From: Desulforamulus profundi
GTDB lineage: Bacteria; Bacillota_B; Desulfotomaculia; Desulfotomaculales; Desulfotomaculaceae
DNA length: 46,700 bases
Assembly: GCF_002607855.1 (NCBI RefSeq)
Contig: NZ_AWQQ01000095.1
Location: 22,362-69,061, forward strand
Direction: 5' to 3'
Shown: piece after piece, positions 17,768 through 26,823 of the stretch
Layout of the letters: each line of letters starts with the position of its first letter
Numbering within the stretch: the stretch's first letter is position 1
The notes under the pieces: generated by a model
What the model saw: only the letters and a program-made list of their open reading frames with translations
Database searches by the model: none
Told to the model about the DNA's origin: nothing
Program-made: the position numbers and the translations under genes

Positions 17768-19552
17768 TCATCGTATACGGTTGATTAAATAATCCAGCAT
17801 TTCATCCTGTAGGGCTATCATTCTGGCACAGGCTTGATAGCCGTATTGGAATTGAATTACTTTTGTAAGTTCCTCATCAACCGACACACCGGAAACCGAT
17901 TGTCTGAGGGCTTCCACCTGCTGGCCGATGGCCTGCTGGTTTTCCAGCATTTTATCATGGTGGTCGACAGCGGCGCCTACCTGAGCCACAATCCCTTGGA
18001 AATATTTTTCGAAGGTTGTGTTGAGCACGGTGGTGCTTATAACTGTAATATCTGGGTCATCTTTTATGGCGTTTCCTCCGAAAAGAACATCATTGCCCTT
18101 TTTGGAGGCGATCTCAAATTTTCCGTCCCCTTTTTTCAAAGAGAAACTTAGACGGGCATCTTCGTTAAGGCCAACTCTAATCTCATCTTTACCAAATTTT
18201 TTATCCAATGCGTTTTGGATAGCAGCCTTTATTTCTTCAGGAGAATAAAGGGTAGATACCGTTAAGCCACTATCTAATCCAAGGTCGATATCTTTGCTGG
18301 TGCCATCCGGTAACGTAACGGTAAACTTCATCTGGTCATTGTTGGTAAAGGTGATTCCCTGGCGTAGACTTATCTGGCCGTCAAGAGTATTAATAGGCGT
18401 ACTGCGCAACCGGGCAACTGCTAAGGCGTTTTCACCAATAATCTTTTCCGGATCGGCTTTTATTACTTCATTCAGTGTAATATCTGCCGCGCTTGTTCCT
18501 TGAAAAAATGCCGGTGGAGGATAAACATCTCCCGGCCTGGGTACTCCCGCCGCCCGGTTAATATTTTCGATAATGGAAGCGGCCAGGCGATCTAACTTGA
18601 GGGATACCGCCTCATTTTCCAGCCTGGCGGATTCTTGCCCAAGGATACTCCCTTTACCGGCTCCTTCGGGCGCTTTGCTGTAGTAATCAGCCAGGGCTGT
18701 GAGATTGATAACATCCATCCCATCCACCGACAGGTGGTTTTCGTTTCCTAATGCACCAGCACCTGTAACAAGGTTTACTTTGGAAGCGACAACTTTGTCG
18801 TAGCCGTCATTTTTCAGTAGGATAGCTGCGGACTCGATAAATCTTACTTCAATCATCCCGTTATCCTGGGTTGTCACATTAATGTGGCCGTATTTAGCCA
18901 GTTGATCCAGCAAATTGTCACGCTCGTCCAAAAGGTCGTTGGGTTGTGCCCCGTTTCGTATGACGTGAATAATGGTATTTGACAGGTCCGCTATCTTTGT
19001 GACCAATTGGTTAACTTGATCTACCTCATACTGAAGGGAACCGTTAATACTTTCATTAATGGTGGCCAGTTGGCTGTGCATCTGTCTGAAAATGGCAGCC
19101 AGCTCGTCACCGGATTCCTTGACTGCTTTTTTAACGCCAGGATCCTGGGGGTTGTTATTGAGATCTTGCCAGTCATTAAAAAAATTAAGCAGGGTTGCCT
19201 GCAATCCACGGCCATCGGGCTCCAGGAATACGGTTTCCATTCTCTTGGCCATATCCAGTTTCTTTTCCCAGTAGCCTTCATAGCTGCCGGAATGACGCGA
19301 CTGGACATCCAGATAGTAGTCACGAATGCGTCGTACTTCCGTTACGTCAGAACCGGTGCCTAATTGACCGGGCAGCATTTTGGTTGAAAGGTCGGGTCTG
19401 GCCCAGGGGGTTGTAGGAGTTATAACGGCCTCCTGTCTGGAGTAACCGGGTGTACTGGCGTTGGCAATGTTGTGTCCGGTTACGTCTAAAGCTTTACGGT
19501 GCACCATGGTTCCCCGCTTAGCAATTTCTAATCCAAACCACGTTCCTGGCAT
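17768..19552 (-). CDS. flgK: hook-filament junction protein FlgK
   Basis: 594 aa. TWFGLEIAKRGTMVHRKALD followed by GHNIANASTPGYSRQEAV is the flagellar rod/hook signature. The C-terminus (VDEELTKVIQFQYGYQACARMI...LDYLINRI) is the matching D0 helix. A hook-IN-like module with FTVTLPDGTSKDIDL and EEIKAAIQNALDKKFG sits at about 408-493 and ends GNDVLFGG, echoing the modules in FlgL. FlgK forms the first junction ring on the hook. FlgN, its chaperone, is encoded just upstream in the same operon. Confidence 0.95.
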   Translation of the reverse strand: MPGTWFGLEIAKRGTMVHRKALDVTGHNIANASTPGYSRQEAVITPTTPWARPDLSTKMLPGQLGTGSDVTEVRRIRDYYLDVQSRHSGSYEGYWEKKLDMAKRMETVFLEPDGRGLQATLLNFFNDWQDLNNNPQDPGVKKAVKESGDELAAIFRQMHSQLATINESINGSLQYEVDQVNQLVTKIADLSNTIIHVIRNGAQPNDLLDERDNLLDQLAKYGHINVTTQDNGMIEVRFIESAAILLKNDGYDKVVASKVNLVTGAGALGNENHLSVDGMDVINLTALADYYSKAPEGAGKGSILGQESARLENEAVSLKLDRLAASIIENINRAAGVPRPGDVYPPPAFFQGTSAADITLNEVIKADPEKIIGENALAVARLRSTPINTLDGQISLRQGITFTNNDQMKFTVTLPDGTSKDIDLGLDSGLTVSTLYSPEEIKAAIQNALDKKFGKDEIRVGLNEDARLSFSLKKGDGKFEIASKKGNDVLFGGNAIKDDPDITVISTTVLNTTFEKYFQGIVAQVGAAVDHHDKMLENQQAIGQQVEALRQSVSGVSVDEELTKVIQFQYGYQACARMIALQDEMLDYLINRIR

Positions 19553-19611
19553 ATGAACGAACCACCTTTTATTCGCTATTAGCTAATCGATGTTTGCTTT
19601 TTACTTAAAGT

Positions 19612-20100
19612 TTATACAGTCTTATTCAGCAGTGAAGCGGATTGCTGGTTGGCAGCAGTCTTACCTGCGGGATTGTAAGTTGACTGAGCAGGTTTCATAA
19701 CTTTTAAAAGAACGTCATTAAAGTTTAGAGCCTGCTTTGCAAGAATCTTGCTGAGTTGAACCATGTCATTGATTGTGTTGGTTGTTTCCCGCAGGGATTG
19801 AGCAGCTGTATGTAAATCCTTTGATAGCTGTTCAGGTGCGTAGGAAATGGTTTCACTTAAAGTAGCACCTTTGGGCAACTGGAGCTTTTGCTCCAAGGTA
19901 TATTGTATTTCTTCCCTCTTCTTATCCAGAAATTTTGCCCCGGCTGAAACGTTTTCCAATTCTTTAACTGCCTCTTTAATGGCCTCGATATCGTTGTTCC
20001 GCAAGGCAAGATTATGCTTTTCCGTGGCCTTCAGCATTTCAGCCAGCTTGTCATTTAGCTCATTCAACACCTGCAGCAGGTTAAAAAATAAAGACTCCAT
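19612..20100 (-). CDS. flgN: flagellar export chaperone FlgN
   Basis: About 162 aa, all helical: MESLFFNLLQVLNELNDKLAEML, a heptad-rich middle (KEAVKELENVSAGAKFLDKKREE) and NDMVQLSKILAKQALNF near the end, as in FlgN family members. It binds FlgK and FlgL and delivers them to the export gate. The start at 20100 has AAAGGATGG upstream; an alternative ATG is at 20109. It follows flgM by 3-12 bp. Confidence 0.88.
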   Translation of the reverse strand: MESLFFNLLQVLNELNDKLAEMLKATEKHNLALRNNDIEAIKEAVKELENVSAGAKFLDKKREEIQYTLEQKLQLPKGATLSETISYAPEQLSKDLHTAAQSLRETTNTINDMVQLSKILAKQALNFNDVLLKVMKPAQSTYNPAGKTAANQQSASLLNKTV

Positions 20101-20112
20101 CTGCACCATCCT

Positions 20113-20409
20113 TTAAACCTTTTTGTCCAGGAGCCTCTCTTGAAGAATGCCATCTGCAATTTTATCGGTATCCGGCTTGTAAGTACCGGCTTGGATGTCT
20201 TTTTTAATGCGGTTCACCAGGTCTTCCCGAACTTCCGGCAGGTTTTTCAGGGCAGCCTCAATTTCTTTTTTAAACCTGGCTTCGCCGGAAAGCTGCACGG
20301 AATCACCTGCGGGCCAGTCCGCCTTGTTTAACTTGCTTTTTTTATCCGCCTGGTTCCGGTCGTAGGCCTTGAGCACTTCTCCGGCGGGTTTAAATCCTGA
20401 TATTTTCAT
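20113..20409 (-). CDS. flgM: anti-sigma-28 factor FlgM
   Basis: 98 aa from the ATG at 20409 (MKISGFKPAGEVLKAYDRN), chosen for the AGGTGATCGAG site; the open frame extends to 20424. The C-terminal helices (EIEAALKNLPEVREDLVNRIKKDIQ..YKPDTDKIADGIL) are the sigma-binding region of FlgM. It holds sigma-28 inactive until the hook is complete and FlgM is exported. A sigma-28 promoter lies directly upstream, giving the usual feedback loop. Confidence 0.93.
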   Translation of the reverse strand: MKISGFKPAGEVLKAYDRNQADKKSKLNKADWPAGDSVQLSGEARFKKEIEAALKNLPEVREDLVNRIKKDIQAGTYKPDTDKIADGILQERLLDKKV

Positions 20410-20443
20410 CTCGATCACCTGCATTTTCTCTCTACTGGTTTAT

Positions 20444-20471
20444 ATATCGGCAGGCCAAGGCCTTTTCTTTA
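20444..20471 (-). promoter_or_regulatory. sigma-28 promoter of flgM
   Basis: TAAA, 16 bases, GCCGATAT on the minus strand, 35 bases before the flgM start. The spacer contains a palindrome AGGCC-TT-GGCCT. The -10 part is a strong match; the spacer is one base longer than the classic 15. Confidence 0.75.
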
Positions 20472-20480
20472 TACTATTTT

Positions 20481-21569
20481 TTAAAATACTGCCTGAATTT
20501 CCCGGGCAATTTGCGGCAGGGGCACGATTTTTTTAGCTGCTCCCAGGTCCACTGCTGCTTTGGGCATGCCGTAGACCACACAGGTGCTTTCGTGTTCGGC
20601 GATGGTGGGGCCGCCCTGTTCTTTAACGGCCAGCATGCCCTGGGCGCCGTCCCGGCCCATGCCGGTGAGGAGCACGCCGAGGGTGCGGCAGCCGTAGACT
20701 TCGGCGGCGGATTTCATGACCCAGTCCACCGAGGGGCGGAAGCCGCCGGGCGGCAGGGGGGCTCCCTGGTTGCTCAGGGTAACGACGGCGCCGTTGCCCC
20801 GGGGCTTAAAATTCAAGTCATAGCCCGCAGGGGCCACCAGGACCTGGCCGGGTTTTATTTCGTCGCCTTCTGCGGCATGGCGCACCGCAATGACGCTTTT
20901 TTTGTCCAGGTGTTCTGCCATGGATTTAGAGAAACCCACCGGGATGTGCTGGACAATCACCACGCCGGCGGGCAAATCCGCAGGCAGATAGGGAATGATT
21001 TGCTGCAGGGCGGCGGGGCCGCCGGTGGAGCAGCCGATGACCACCAGGTCGATTTTGCCGCAAGCCTGTTTTCTTGGCGCGATAGCCGGCCTGCGGGGCG
21101 GTGCTGCGGGTTTGGCCGGTGCCAATGGCGGCGGCGCCGGTGGAAGGACAGTGGCTTTCACCACCCGGCGCAGGGAGACCCTGGCGGCTACCTTTATTTT
21201 GGCCTTCAGGTCCTCCACCATTTTCGGCAGTTCGGCGGAGGCGCCCGGTTTGGGCACAAAATCCACCGCTCCGGCGGACAGGGCATCCATGGTGGCCCTG
21301 GCACCCTCGTGGGTGTGGGCACTGAGCATCACTGCAGGTGTGGGACATTCCACCATCATGCGGCGCAGGGTAGCGATACCGTCCAGTTTGGGCATTTCCA
21401 CGTCCAGGGTGACAACATCCGGTCTGAGGGCTTTGATTTGCTGCAGGGCTTCTAAACCATCCGCTGCGGTGCCAACAACTTTAATGTCCTTGTCTTCCTC
21501 CAGCAGACGGCTGATCAGCCGCCGCATGAGGGAGGAATCGTCTACGACAAGGACTTTAACCGGCAGCAT
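20481..21569 (-). CDS. cheB: chemotaxis protein-glutamate methylesterase CheB
   Basis: 362 aa from the ATG at 21569, seven bases after GGAGG; it overlaps the end of cheA by 14 bp. The receiver domain has VLVVDDSSLMRR and the phospho-acceptor Asp56 (LDVEMP). The linker is Pro/Ala-rich. The methylesterase domain carries GCSTGGPAALQQII (active Ser), VQHIP (His) and LTGMGRDGAQGM (Asp). It removes methyl groups from, and deamidates, chemoreceptors after phosphorylation by CheA. It is complete. It is the last gene of the motAB-cheWAB run. Confidence 0.96.
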   Translation of the reverse strand: MLPVKVLVVDDSSLMRRLISRLLEEDKDIKVVGTAADGLEALQQIKALRPDVVTLDVEMPKLDGIATLRRMMVECPTPAVMLSAHTHEGARATMDALSAGAVDFVPKPGASAELPKMVEDLKAKIKVAARVSLRRVVKATVLPPAPPPLAPAKPAAPPRRPAIAPRKQACGKIDLVVIGCSTGGPAALQQIIPYLPADLPAGVVIVQHIPVGFSKSMAEHLDKKSVIAVRHAAEGDEIKPGQVLVAPAGYDLNFKPRGNGAVVTLSNQGAPLPPGGFRPSVDWVMKSAAEVYGCRTLGVLLTGMGRDGAQGMLAVKEQGGPTIAEHESTCVVYGMPKAAVDLGAAKKIVPLPQIAREIQAVF

Positions 21570-23658
21570 AGGCTGCCTCCTCGGCACCCAGCTTTTTCAC
21601 CAGTCCCCGCACATCGGCAATCAGAGCCACTTTGCCGTCGCCCAGGATGCAGGCGCCGGAGAGGCCCTGTACCTGACCGAGGTAATCGCCCAGGGACTTG
21701 ATGACGATTTCCTGCTCACCCAGCAGTTTATCCACTACCACCGCGATTCTCTTGTCACCGGAACCCAGGATCACCACAAACATTTTGGTAGCTTCCACAC
21801 AGTCCGGGCAGTTGAACAGCCGGCCGAGTCTTGCCAGGGGGAGGATTTTATCCCGCACCACAATGACTTCGTTGTTGCCAATGCGGCGTACATCTTTGTC
21901 GGTAATGCGAATTGTTTCGGACACGTTGGTTAAGGGGAAAGCATAGACCTGCTTGCCCAGGGTAACCATCAGGGCCCGGATGATGGCCAGGGTCAGGGGC
22001 AGGCGGATGGTGATGGTGGTACCGGCGCCGGGTTTGGTATCCAGTTCTACGGTGCCGTTGATTTGCTCGATGGCGGTGTTCACCACATCCATACCTACGC
22101 CGCGGCCGGATAAATCACTGACTTCATTATTTTTAGTGGAAAAGCCCGCTCTAAAAATCAGCTGCAGGGCCTCACGGTCACTCATGCGATCCACCGTTTC
22201 CCGATCGACAAACCCCATTTCCACGGCCTTGTTTCTGATTTTATTGGCATCGATGCCCCGGCCGTCGTCCTGCACGGTGATGACGATATGGCTTTCGGCA
22301 TAGGAGGCCTTCAGCAGCAGGGTACCCGTGGCAGGCTTGCCGGCTGCCAGACGCTCTTCAGGGGTTTCCATACCATGGTCGATGGAGTTGCGAATCAGGT
22401 GGATGAGGGGGTCTCCGATCACCTCGATGACGTTACGGTCAAGCTCGGTTTCCTTACCTTCAACCACGAAGTCAATTTCCTTGTTTAACTTCTGGGCGGT
22501 ATCCCGCACCATGCGGGGGAACCGGTTAAACAACTGGGCCACCGGCAGCATGCGGGCCTTCATGATTTGTTCCTGCAGGTCCCCGGTTACCTGGCCCAGG
22601 TGGTTGGAAATTTCGTTAATGGACTCCACCAGATCATCAGAACCAAAGCGGGATTCAAAAATCTCAGCAAAACGGTTCAGGCGGGTACGGTCAATGACCA
22701 ATTCACCCACCAGGTTCATTAAATTGTCCAGCTTATTTACGTCCACCCTGACGGTTTTGACGGCTTTCTTATCGGAATATTCCTGTTTGAACGCATTATT
22801 TTCCTGGATGGCAGGCTGGGCCCCCGGGGCTTCTTTGGCCTTGGTCTGCCCGTTCATGTTTTCTGCGTTGCTCAGAATCAGCGGTTGAACTTCAGCCTCG
22901 GTTACTTCCGAAATGGTAATCATTAAATTCTTGATGCTGTCGGGGTCTTCTTTGGTGATCAACACCACCTGGAAGCCGACATCGTATTTGCCTTCCTGAA
23001 TGTCCTCCGCAGAAGGCTCACTTTTGATGATATCGCCCACCTGCTGAAGGGTTTCAAAAACCAGGAAGGCCCGCACGTTTTTCATTTGGCAGTCCCGGTC
23101 GATATCCACGGCCACTTTAAAACACTGGTAGCCCCTTAATTCTGCTTCCCGAATCACATTTTCTTCTACATCACCTATTTCCAGCCACTGGCGGGAAGCC
23201 AGGGTACTCTCGGCGGGAGCCTTTGGGACCGGCGCCTCATTCATTGCCGAATTTTGTACCGGGACTTCGCCGGCTGCACCGCCGCCTTCAACAAAGTCTT
23301 TGATCTTGGCCACCACTGAAGAGGTATCCACGGCCGGTCCGTCCCCGGTGACTTCCTCCTTTAAGGCCTTCAGGGTATCCAGGGCCTCAAACAGCACATT
23401 AACCATGGCGGAGGTTACATGTATTTCGCTATGGCGGATCTTGTCAAAAAGGTTTTCCATTTCGTGGGTAAGGTTGGCCATGTTTTGGTAACCCATGATG
23501 CCGGAGGAACCCTTTATGGTATGGGCGGCACGGAAGATCTCCTGGATGATGTCGGGATTTTCCTCATCCCGTTCCAGGGCCAGCAAACCATCGTTAATCA
23601 CTTGAATTTTTTCTTCCAGCTCGTCTATAAATACGCCAATTTCAAGATCTGAAAACAT
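21556..23658 (-). CDS. cheA: chemotaxis histidine kinase CheA
   Basis: 700 aa. The HPt domain has His46 in AAHTIKGSSG. The P2 region follows (about 160-270). The P3 dimerisation domain contains KLDNLMNLVGELVIDRTRL. The P4 kinase domain has HLIRNSIDHGME (N box), DDGRGID (G1), FSTK (F box) and GRGVGMDVV (G2). The C-terminal P5 is a CheW-like domain (VYAFPLTNVSET). It receives receptor signals through CheW and phosphorylates CheY and CheB. The ribosome site TAGGAGGG supports the start. It is intact. Confidence 0.97.
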   Translation of the reverse strand: MFSDLEIGVFIDELEEKIQVINDGLLALERDEENPDIIQEIFRAAHTIKGSSGIMGYQNMANLTHEMENLFDKIRHSEIHVTSAMVNVLFEALDTLKALKEEVTGDGPAVDTSSVVAKIKDFVEGGGAAGEVPVQNSAMNEAPVPKAPAESTLASRQWLEIGDVEENVIREAELRGYQCFKVAVDIDRDCQMKNVRAFLVFETLQQVGDIIKSEPSAEDIQEGKYDVGFQVVLITKEDPDSIKNLMITISEVTEAEVQPLILSNAENMNGQTKAKEAPGAQPAIQENNAFKQEYSDKKAVKTVRVDVNKLDNLMNLVGELVIDRTRLNRFAEIFESRFGSDDLVESINEISNHLGQVTGDLQEQIMKARMLPVAQLFNRFPRMVRDTAQKLNKEIDFVVEGKETELDRNVIEVIGDPLIHLIRNSIDHGMETPEERLAAGKPATGTLLLKASYAESHIVITVQDDGRGIDANKIRNKAVEMGFVDRETVDRMSDREALQLIFRAGFSTKNNEVSDLSGRGVGMDVVNTAIEQINGTVELDTKPGAGTTITIRLPLTLAIIRALMVTLGKQVYAFPLTNVSETIRITDKDVRRIGNNEVIVVRDKILPLARLGRLFNCPDCVEATKMFVVILGSGDKRIAVVVDKLLGEQEIVIKSLGDYLGQVQGLSGACILGDGKVALIADVRGLVKKLGAEEAAYAAG

Positions 23659-23670
23659 GTTCTGTCCCTC

Positions 23671-24162
23671 CTAGGCTTGGTTCCCAGCAATATTGGGCTG
23701 CAGCAGCTGATCCTTTTCTTCTTCCATAAGAATTTTGTTCTGATCCAAAAGGATAATTAGTCTTTCTTCCAAAATGGCGATGCCCCTCAGGTAAGCCGCA
23801 TCGATACCGTTAACCATCGGCGGGGGAGGCTCAATGGCGCTGACGGGAATCCGCAGCACTTCCTGCACGGAATCCACAATCATGCCGATGGTTTGTCCGG
23901 ACACCTCAACAATGATAATACGGCTGGCCTGAGTTCTTTCGTTTTGACCCAAGCCAAAAAGCACGCTGAGACCGATCACCGGGATGATGCGTCCCCGCAG
24001 GTCAATAACACCCTCCACAAAATGAGGGCTACGGGGTACTTTGGTGATACTTTCCATGCGGATAATTTCATAAACAGAGTTGATATCTATGCCGTAGACC
24101 TGCTCCATCAATTGAAAAACTACGATTTGTTCTTCCTGGCTGCTTTGCATGATGTTTGCCAT
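23671..24162 (-). CDS. cheW: chemotaxis coupling protein CheW
   Basis: 163 aa, a single CheW domain: EEQIVVFQLMEQVYGIDINSVYEIIRM, then VPRSPHFVEGVIDLRGRIIPVIGLS and a C-terminal RGIAILEERLIILLD. It couples chemoreceptors to CheA at the inner face of the membrane. A strong site, AAGGAG, precedes ATG. It is 12 bp from cheA. Confidence 0.95.
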   Translation of the reverse strand: MANIMQSSQEEQIVVFQLMEQVYGIDINSVYEIIRMESITKVPRSPHFVEGVIDLRGRIIPVIGLSVLFGLGQNERTQASRIIIVEVSGQTIGMIVDSVQEVLRIPVSAIEPPPPMVNGIDAAYLRGIAILEERLIILLDQNKILMEEEKDQLLQPNIAGNQA

Positions 24163-24175
24163 GTCCGATCACTCC

Positions 24176-24949
24176 TTATTGAGTCGCTTGGTTTACAATA
24201 GGTTTATCAACGGCCTCCGGTTCCACTTCCTGGAACTTAGTTCTTAATACCACAATATCAACCCGCCTGTTCTGCTGGCGGTTTGTATCCGAATCATTTG
24301 GCCTTCTGGGCCGGTACTCCCCGTAGCCGGTGGCGGAAAGCCTGTCCGGGGGAATATCGCTGAACTCAATTAACCGGTGAACCACGCTGGCCGAACGGGC
24401 CAGGGACAGTTCCCAGTTGGAAGGGAACTTGCTGGTGCGGATAGGCAGATTGTCGGTGTGTCCTTCCACCCGGATGTAATTTGGGGTCTGCCGCAGGATC
24501 GCCCCAACTTTATCGACGATATCCCTGGAGGAGGGATTAAGTTCCGCAACCCCCAGAGGGAACAGCACCACATCCTGAAAGCTAACCACAACGCCCCTTT
24601 CCTCAATGGACACCGTCACTTTTCCGGATAATCCGTTTTGATCGACGTACTCCTGGATTTGCCGCTTAATCTTCTCCATGTTTTGTTGTTCCAGGTTTTC
24701 CATTACGGTATCCAGTTCTTTACTTTCGCTGGCACCGGGAACCATGGAGGGTCCGCCGCTTTCCATGATGCTCTGGCTGCCACCCATGGTTTTGGCCAGG
24801 GAGGAAGCGATGGCGTAATATTTGTTAGCATCAATCTTACTGAGGGTGTACATGACCACAAAGAAGATTAATAGCAGGGTAATTAAATCCGCGTAGGTAA
24901 TCAACCACCGTTCGTGGTTTTCCTTTTGAGGTTCTTCGCGTTTTTTCAT
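24176..24949 (-). CDS. motB: flagellar stator protein MotB
   Basis: 257 aa. One N-terminal membrane helix with the ion-binding Asp (WLITYADLITLLLIFFVVMY), a plug/linker and a C-terminal OmpA-like peptidoglycan-binding domain (RVEGHTDNLPI, NWELSLARSASVV, GYGEYRPRRPN, NRRVDIVVL). It anchors the stator to the wall and forms the ion channel with MotA. Its ATG overlaps the motA stop (TAATG). Confidence 0.95.
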   Translation of the reverse strand: MKKREEPQKENHERWLITYADLITLLLIFFVVMYTLSKIDANKYYAIASSLAKTMGGSQSIMESGGPSMVPGASESKELDTVMENLEQQNMEKIKRQIQEYVDQNGLSGKVTVSIEERGVVVSFQDVVLFPLGVAELNPSSRDIVDKVGAILRQTPNYIRVEGHTDNLPIRTSKFPSNWELSLARSASVVHRLIEFSDIPPDRLSATGYGEYRPRRPNDSDTNRQQNRRVDIVVLRTKFQEVEPEAVDKPIVNQATQ

Positions 24950-25718
24950 TACGCTTCACCTTCATCCGCTTGGGGCTTAATTTGCCCCGGTTTAATAAAG
25001 GCGTTGAGTCTTTCCCGAATGATGGTGGGGTTGTAACCGGCCTGCAGGGCAAGGATGCCCTCGATCATCATCTCACGCAGGAGCAGTTCCTTTTTGCTCA
25101 GGTTCTTTAATTTGGCACCAATGGGAAGCCAGAAGACGTTGGCAGAGGATACACCGTACAGGGTAGCGATAAAGGCCATAGCTATGGCCGGACCCAGGCT
25201 GTCCGGGTCGGATAGGTTGCCCAGCACGTGTACCAGGCCCATGACGGTGCCGATAATGCCCATGGTGGGGGCATAACCGCCCGCCGATTCAAAAATATGT
25301 ACGCCCACCTGGTGTCTTTCATAGGAGGCATAAACTTCCGTTTCTAAAATACTGCGCACCATCTCCGGGTCAGTGCCGTCAACCACCAACTGCATGGCTT
25401 TCCGGAGAAAGGGGTCTTCAATGGTATCCAACTGACTGTCGAGATAAAGTAAGCCTTCCCGGCGGGCCTTCTCGGCCAGTTCCACAATCAGGTTGATGGT
25501 TTCGGTAAAATCCGGGAGTTTTTTGGTTATGGCTGTTTTGATTAAATTAGGTATGGAAAGAACTTCGCTGGTGGAAAAGGCGATTACCGTTGCCCCCACA
25601 GTGCCGCCAATTACAATGATGAAAGCAGTAGGAGCCACAAGGCACTGGCATGTCCGCCTTCTAAAAGAAAACCGGCAATCAAACAGGTGACTGCAAACAG
25701 AATCCCTGCTGGGGTCAT
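24949..25718 (-). pseudogene. motA: flagellar stator protein MotA, N-terminal frameshift
   Basis: The likely start at 25718 reads MTPAGILFAVTCLIAGFLLE, the first membrane helix. The frame is then lost at about 25637-25641, where one base is missing before VAPTAFIIVIGGT. The rest is complete: a cytoplasmic loop with the conserved Arg/Glu-rich stretch (AEKARREGLLYLD) and the last two helices (GIIGTVMGLVHVL, AIAMAFIATLYGV). Restored length is 256 aa. A TTG three codons earlier (25727) is another possible start. Since motB and the che genes are intact, sequence error is likely. Confidence 0.9.
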
Positions 25719-25737
25719 TATTTCCAAAGGAAGTCAC

Positions 25738-25964
25738 ATCCTCAACGAAAAATAGAATTATTACCTAAATTACGACTTATTACCTATAAAATCCTGCAAA
25801 TGAGCTTTATTTTAAGAAAAAGTAGTCTAAACTTAATAAATTCGTATTAATACCGTCACACACGCGACATCGGAGAAATTTTAACCCCCTTCTTTATATA
25901 ATATGTGGTAGTATTTAGTGGTAGTATTATAGTGGATCATCCTGGATGGAAAGGGTTGGTAGTC
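25738..25964. promoter_or_regulatory. divergent motA / comB control region with direct repeats
   Basis: AT-rich, no gene. TTATTACCTA occurs twice (25758-25767, 25777-25786), start to start 19 bp, about two helical turns, just upstream of motA on the minus strand. On the comB side GTGGTAGTATT occurs twice (25905-25915, 25918-25928) next to a TATAAT-like box (25897-25902). Either pair could be a regulator site; no clean -35 was found. Confidence 0.4.
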
Positions 25965-26777
25965 ATGAAGATTTCTCTTGTTCCCACTGCCGCAGATATC
26001 AGCAGGGATGTCCTTACTAATAAATCGGCAGTTATGTTCGACATCTTAAGGGCCAGTTCTACAGTTTCCACAGCTCTGGCCAACGGTTGTAAAGAAGTGA
26101 TTCCGGTGGTGGAGGTGGACGACGCCTTTGCCCTGGCAAAAACCTTACCGGAAAACACCTTTTTATTGGGCGGTGAGAGGGGGGCCGTAAAGGTGCCGGG
26201 GTTTCACCTGGGCAATTCCCCCCTGGAATATAATGTAGGCACTGTCGGGAACAAAACGGTTATTTTAACCACCACCAACGGCACGCAGGCCACCCGGCGC
26301 GCTGCTGAGGGCAGCGGGCAGGTTTTTATCGGCAGTTTGCTGAATGTCTCTGCCGTAGCGAAGAAACTTATGGAAATGGAACAGGATATCGTACTTGTCT
26401 GTGCCGGGACCAGGGGGAAATTTTCGCTGGAAGACACGCTGGCGGCAGGCATGGTTGCCAGGGAACTGGTGAGGCTCTGGCAATTGAAGGGTCAGATCTC
26501 CCCTGCCCTGACAGAGAACTTGCCGATTAACGGTGAGTTTTACCTGGACGAGACACCTATGGTTTCAGGCAATGGCCTGGTATTGGAGGATGCTGCGGTG
26601 GCGGCGCTGCGGCTGGCTGAATACTATGAAAACAACCCGTTACGGGCCCTTTATGACTCCCTGCACGGCCAAAAACTGGCTCAAATTGGTCTGGCCGCCG
26701 ACCTGGCCTACTGCGCCCAGGTGGATCTTTTTGATGTAGTGCCTGTATATAGGGACGGAAAAATTGGAATAGACTAG
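25965..26777 (+). CDS. comB: 2-phosphosulfolactate phosphatase family protein ComB
   Basis: 270 aa from the ATG at 25965 (MKISLVPTAADISRDV). Family motifs include VMFDILRASSTVSTALANG, GGERGAVKVPGFHLGNSPLE, LTTTNGT and VCAGTRGKFSLEDTLAAG. ComB hydrolyses 2-phosphosulfolactate in coenzyme M synthesis in methanogens. Bacterial homologues are widespread in Firmicutes, where the substrate is less certain and may be sulfolactate-related. It starts a plus-strand unit with the Cys-rich unknown 47 bp downstream. Confidence 0.85.
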   Translation: MKISLVPTAADISRDVLTNKSAVMFDILRASSTVSTALANGCKEVIPVVEVDDAFALAKTLPENTFLLGGERGAVKVPGFHLGNSPLEYNVGTVGNKTVILTTTNGTQATRRAAEGSGQVFIGSLLNVSAVAKKLMEMEQDIVLVCAGTRGKFSLEDTLAAGMVARELVRLWQLKGQISPALTENLPINGEFYLDETPMVSGNGLVLEDAAVAALRLAEYYENNPLRALYDSLHGQKLAQIGLAADLAYCAQVDLFDVVPVYRDGKIGID

Positions 26778-26823
26778 ACAGGTTTGAACTTATAACTGGT
26801 GGAGGTTGAATATATTACCTTAT

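Noticed and set aside
20511..21933. Two plus-strand open frames of over 300 codons across cheB and cheA
   Set aside because: They are His/Gly-rich antisense frames of intact cheB/cheA with no start signals or domains.
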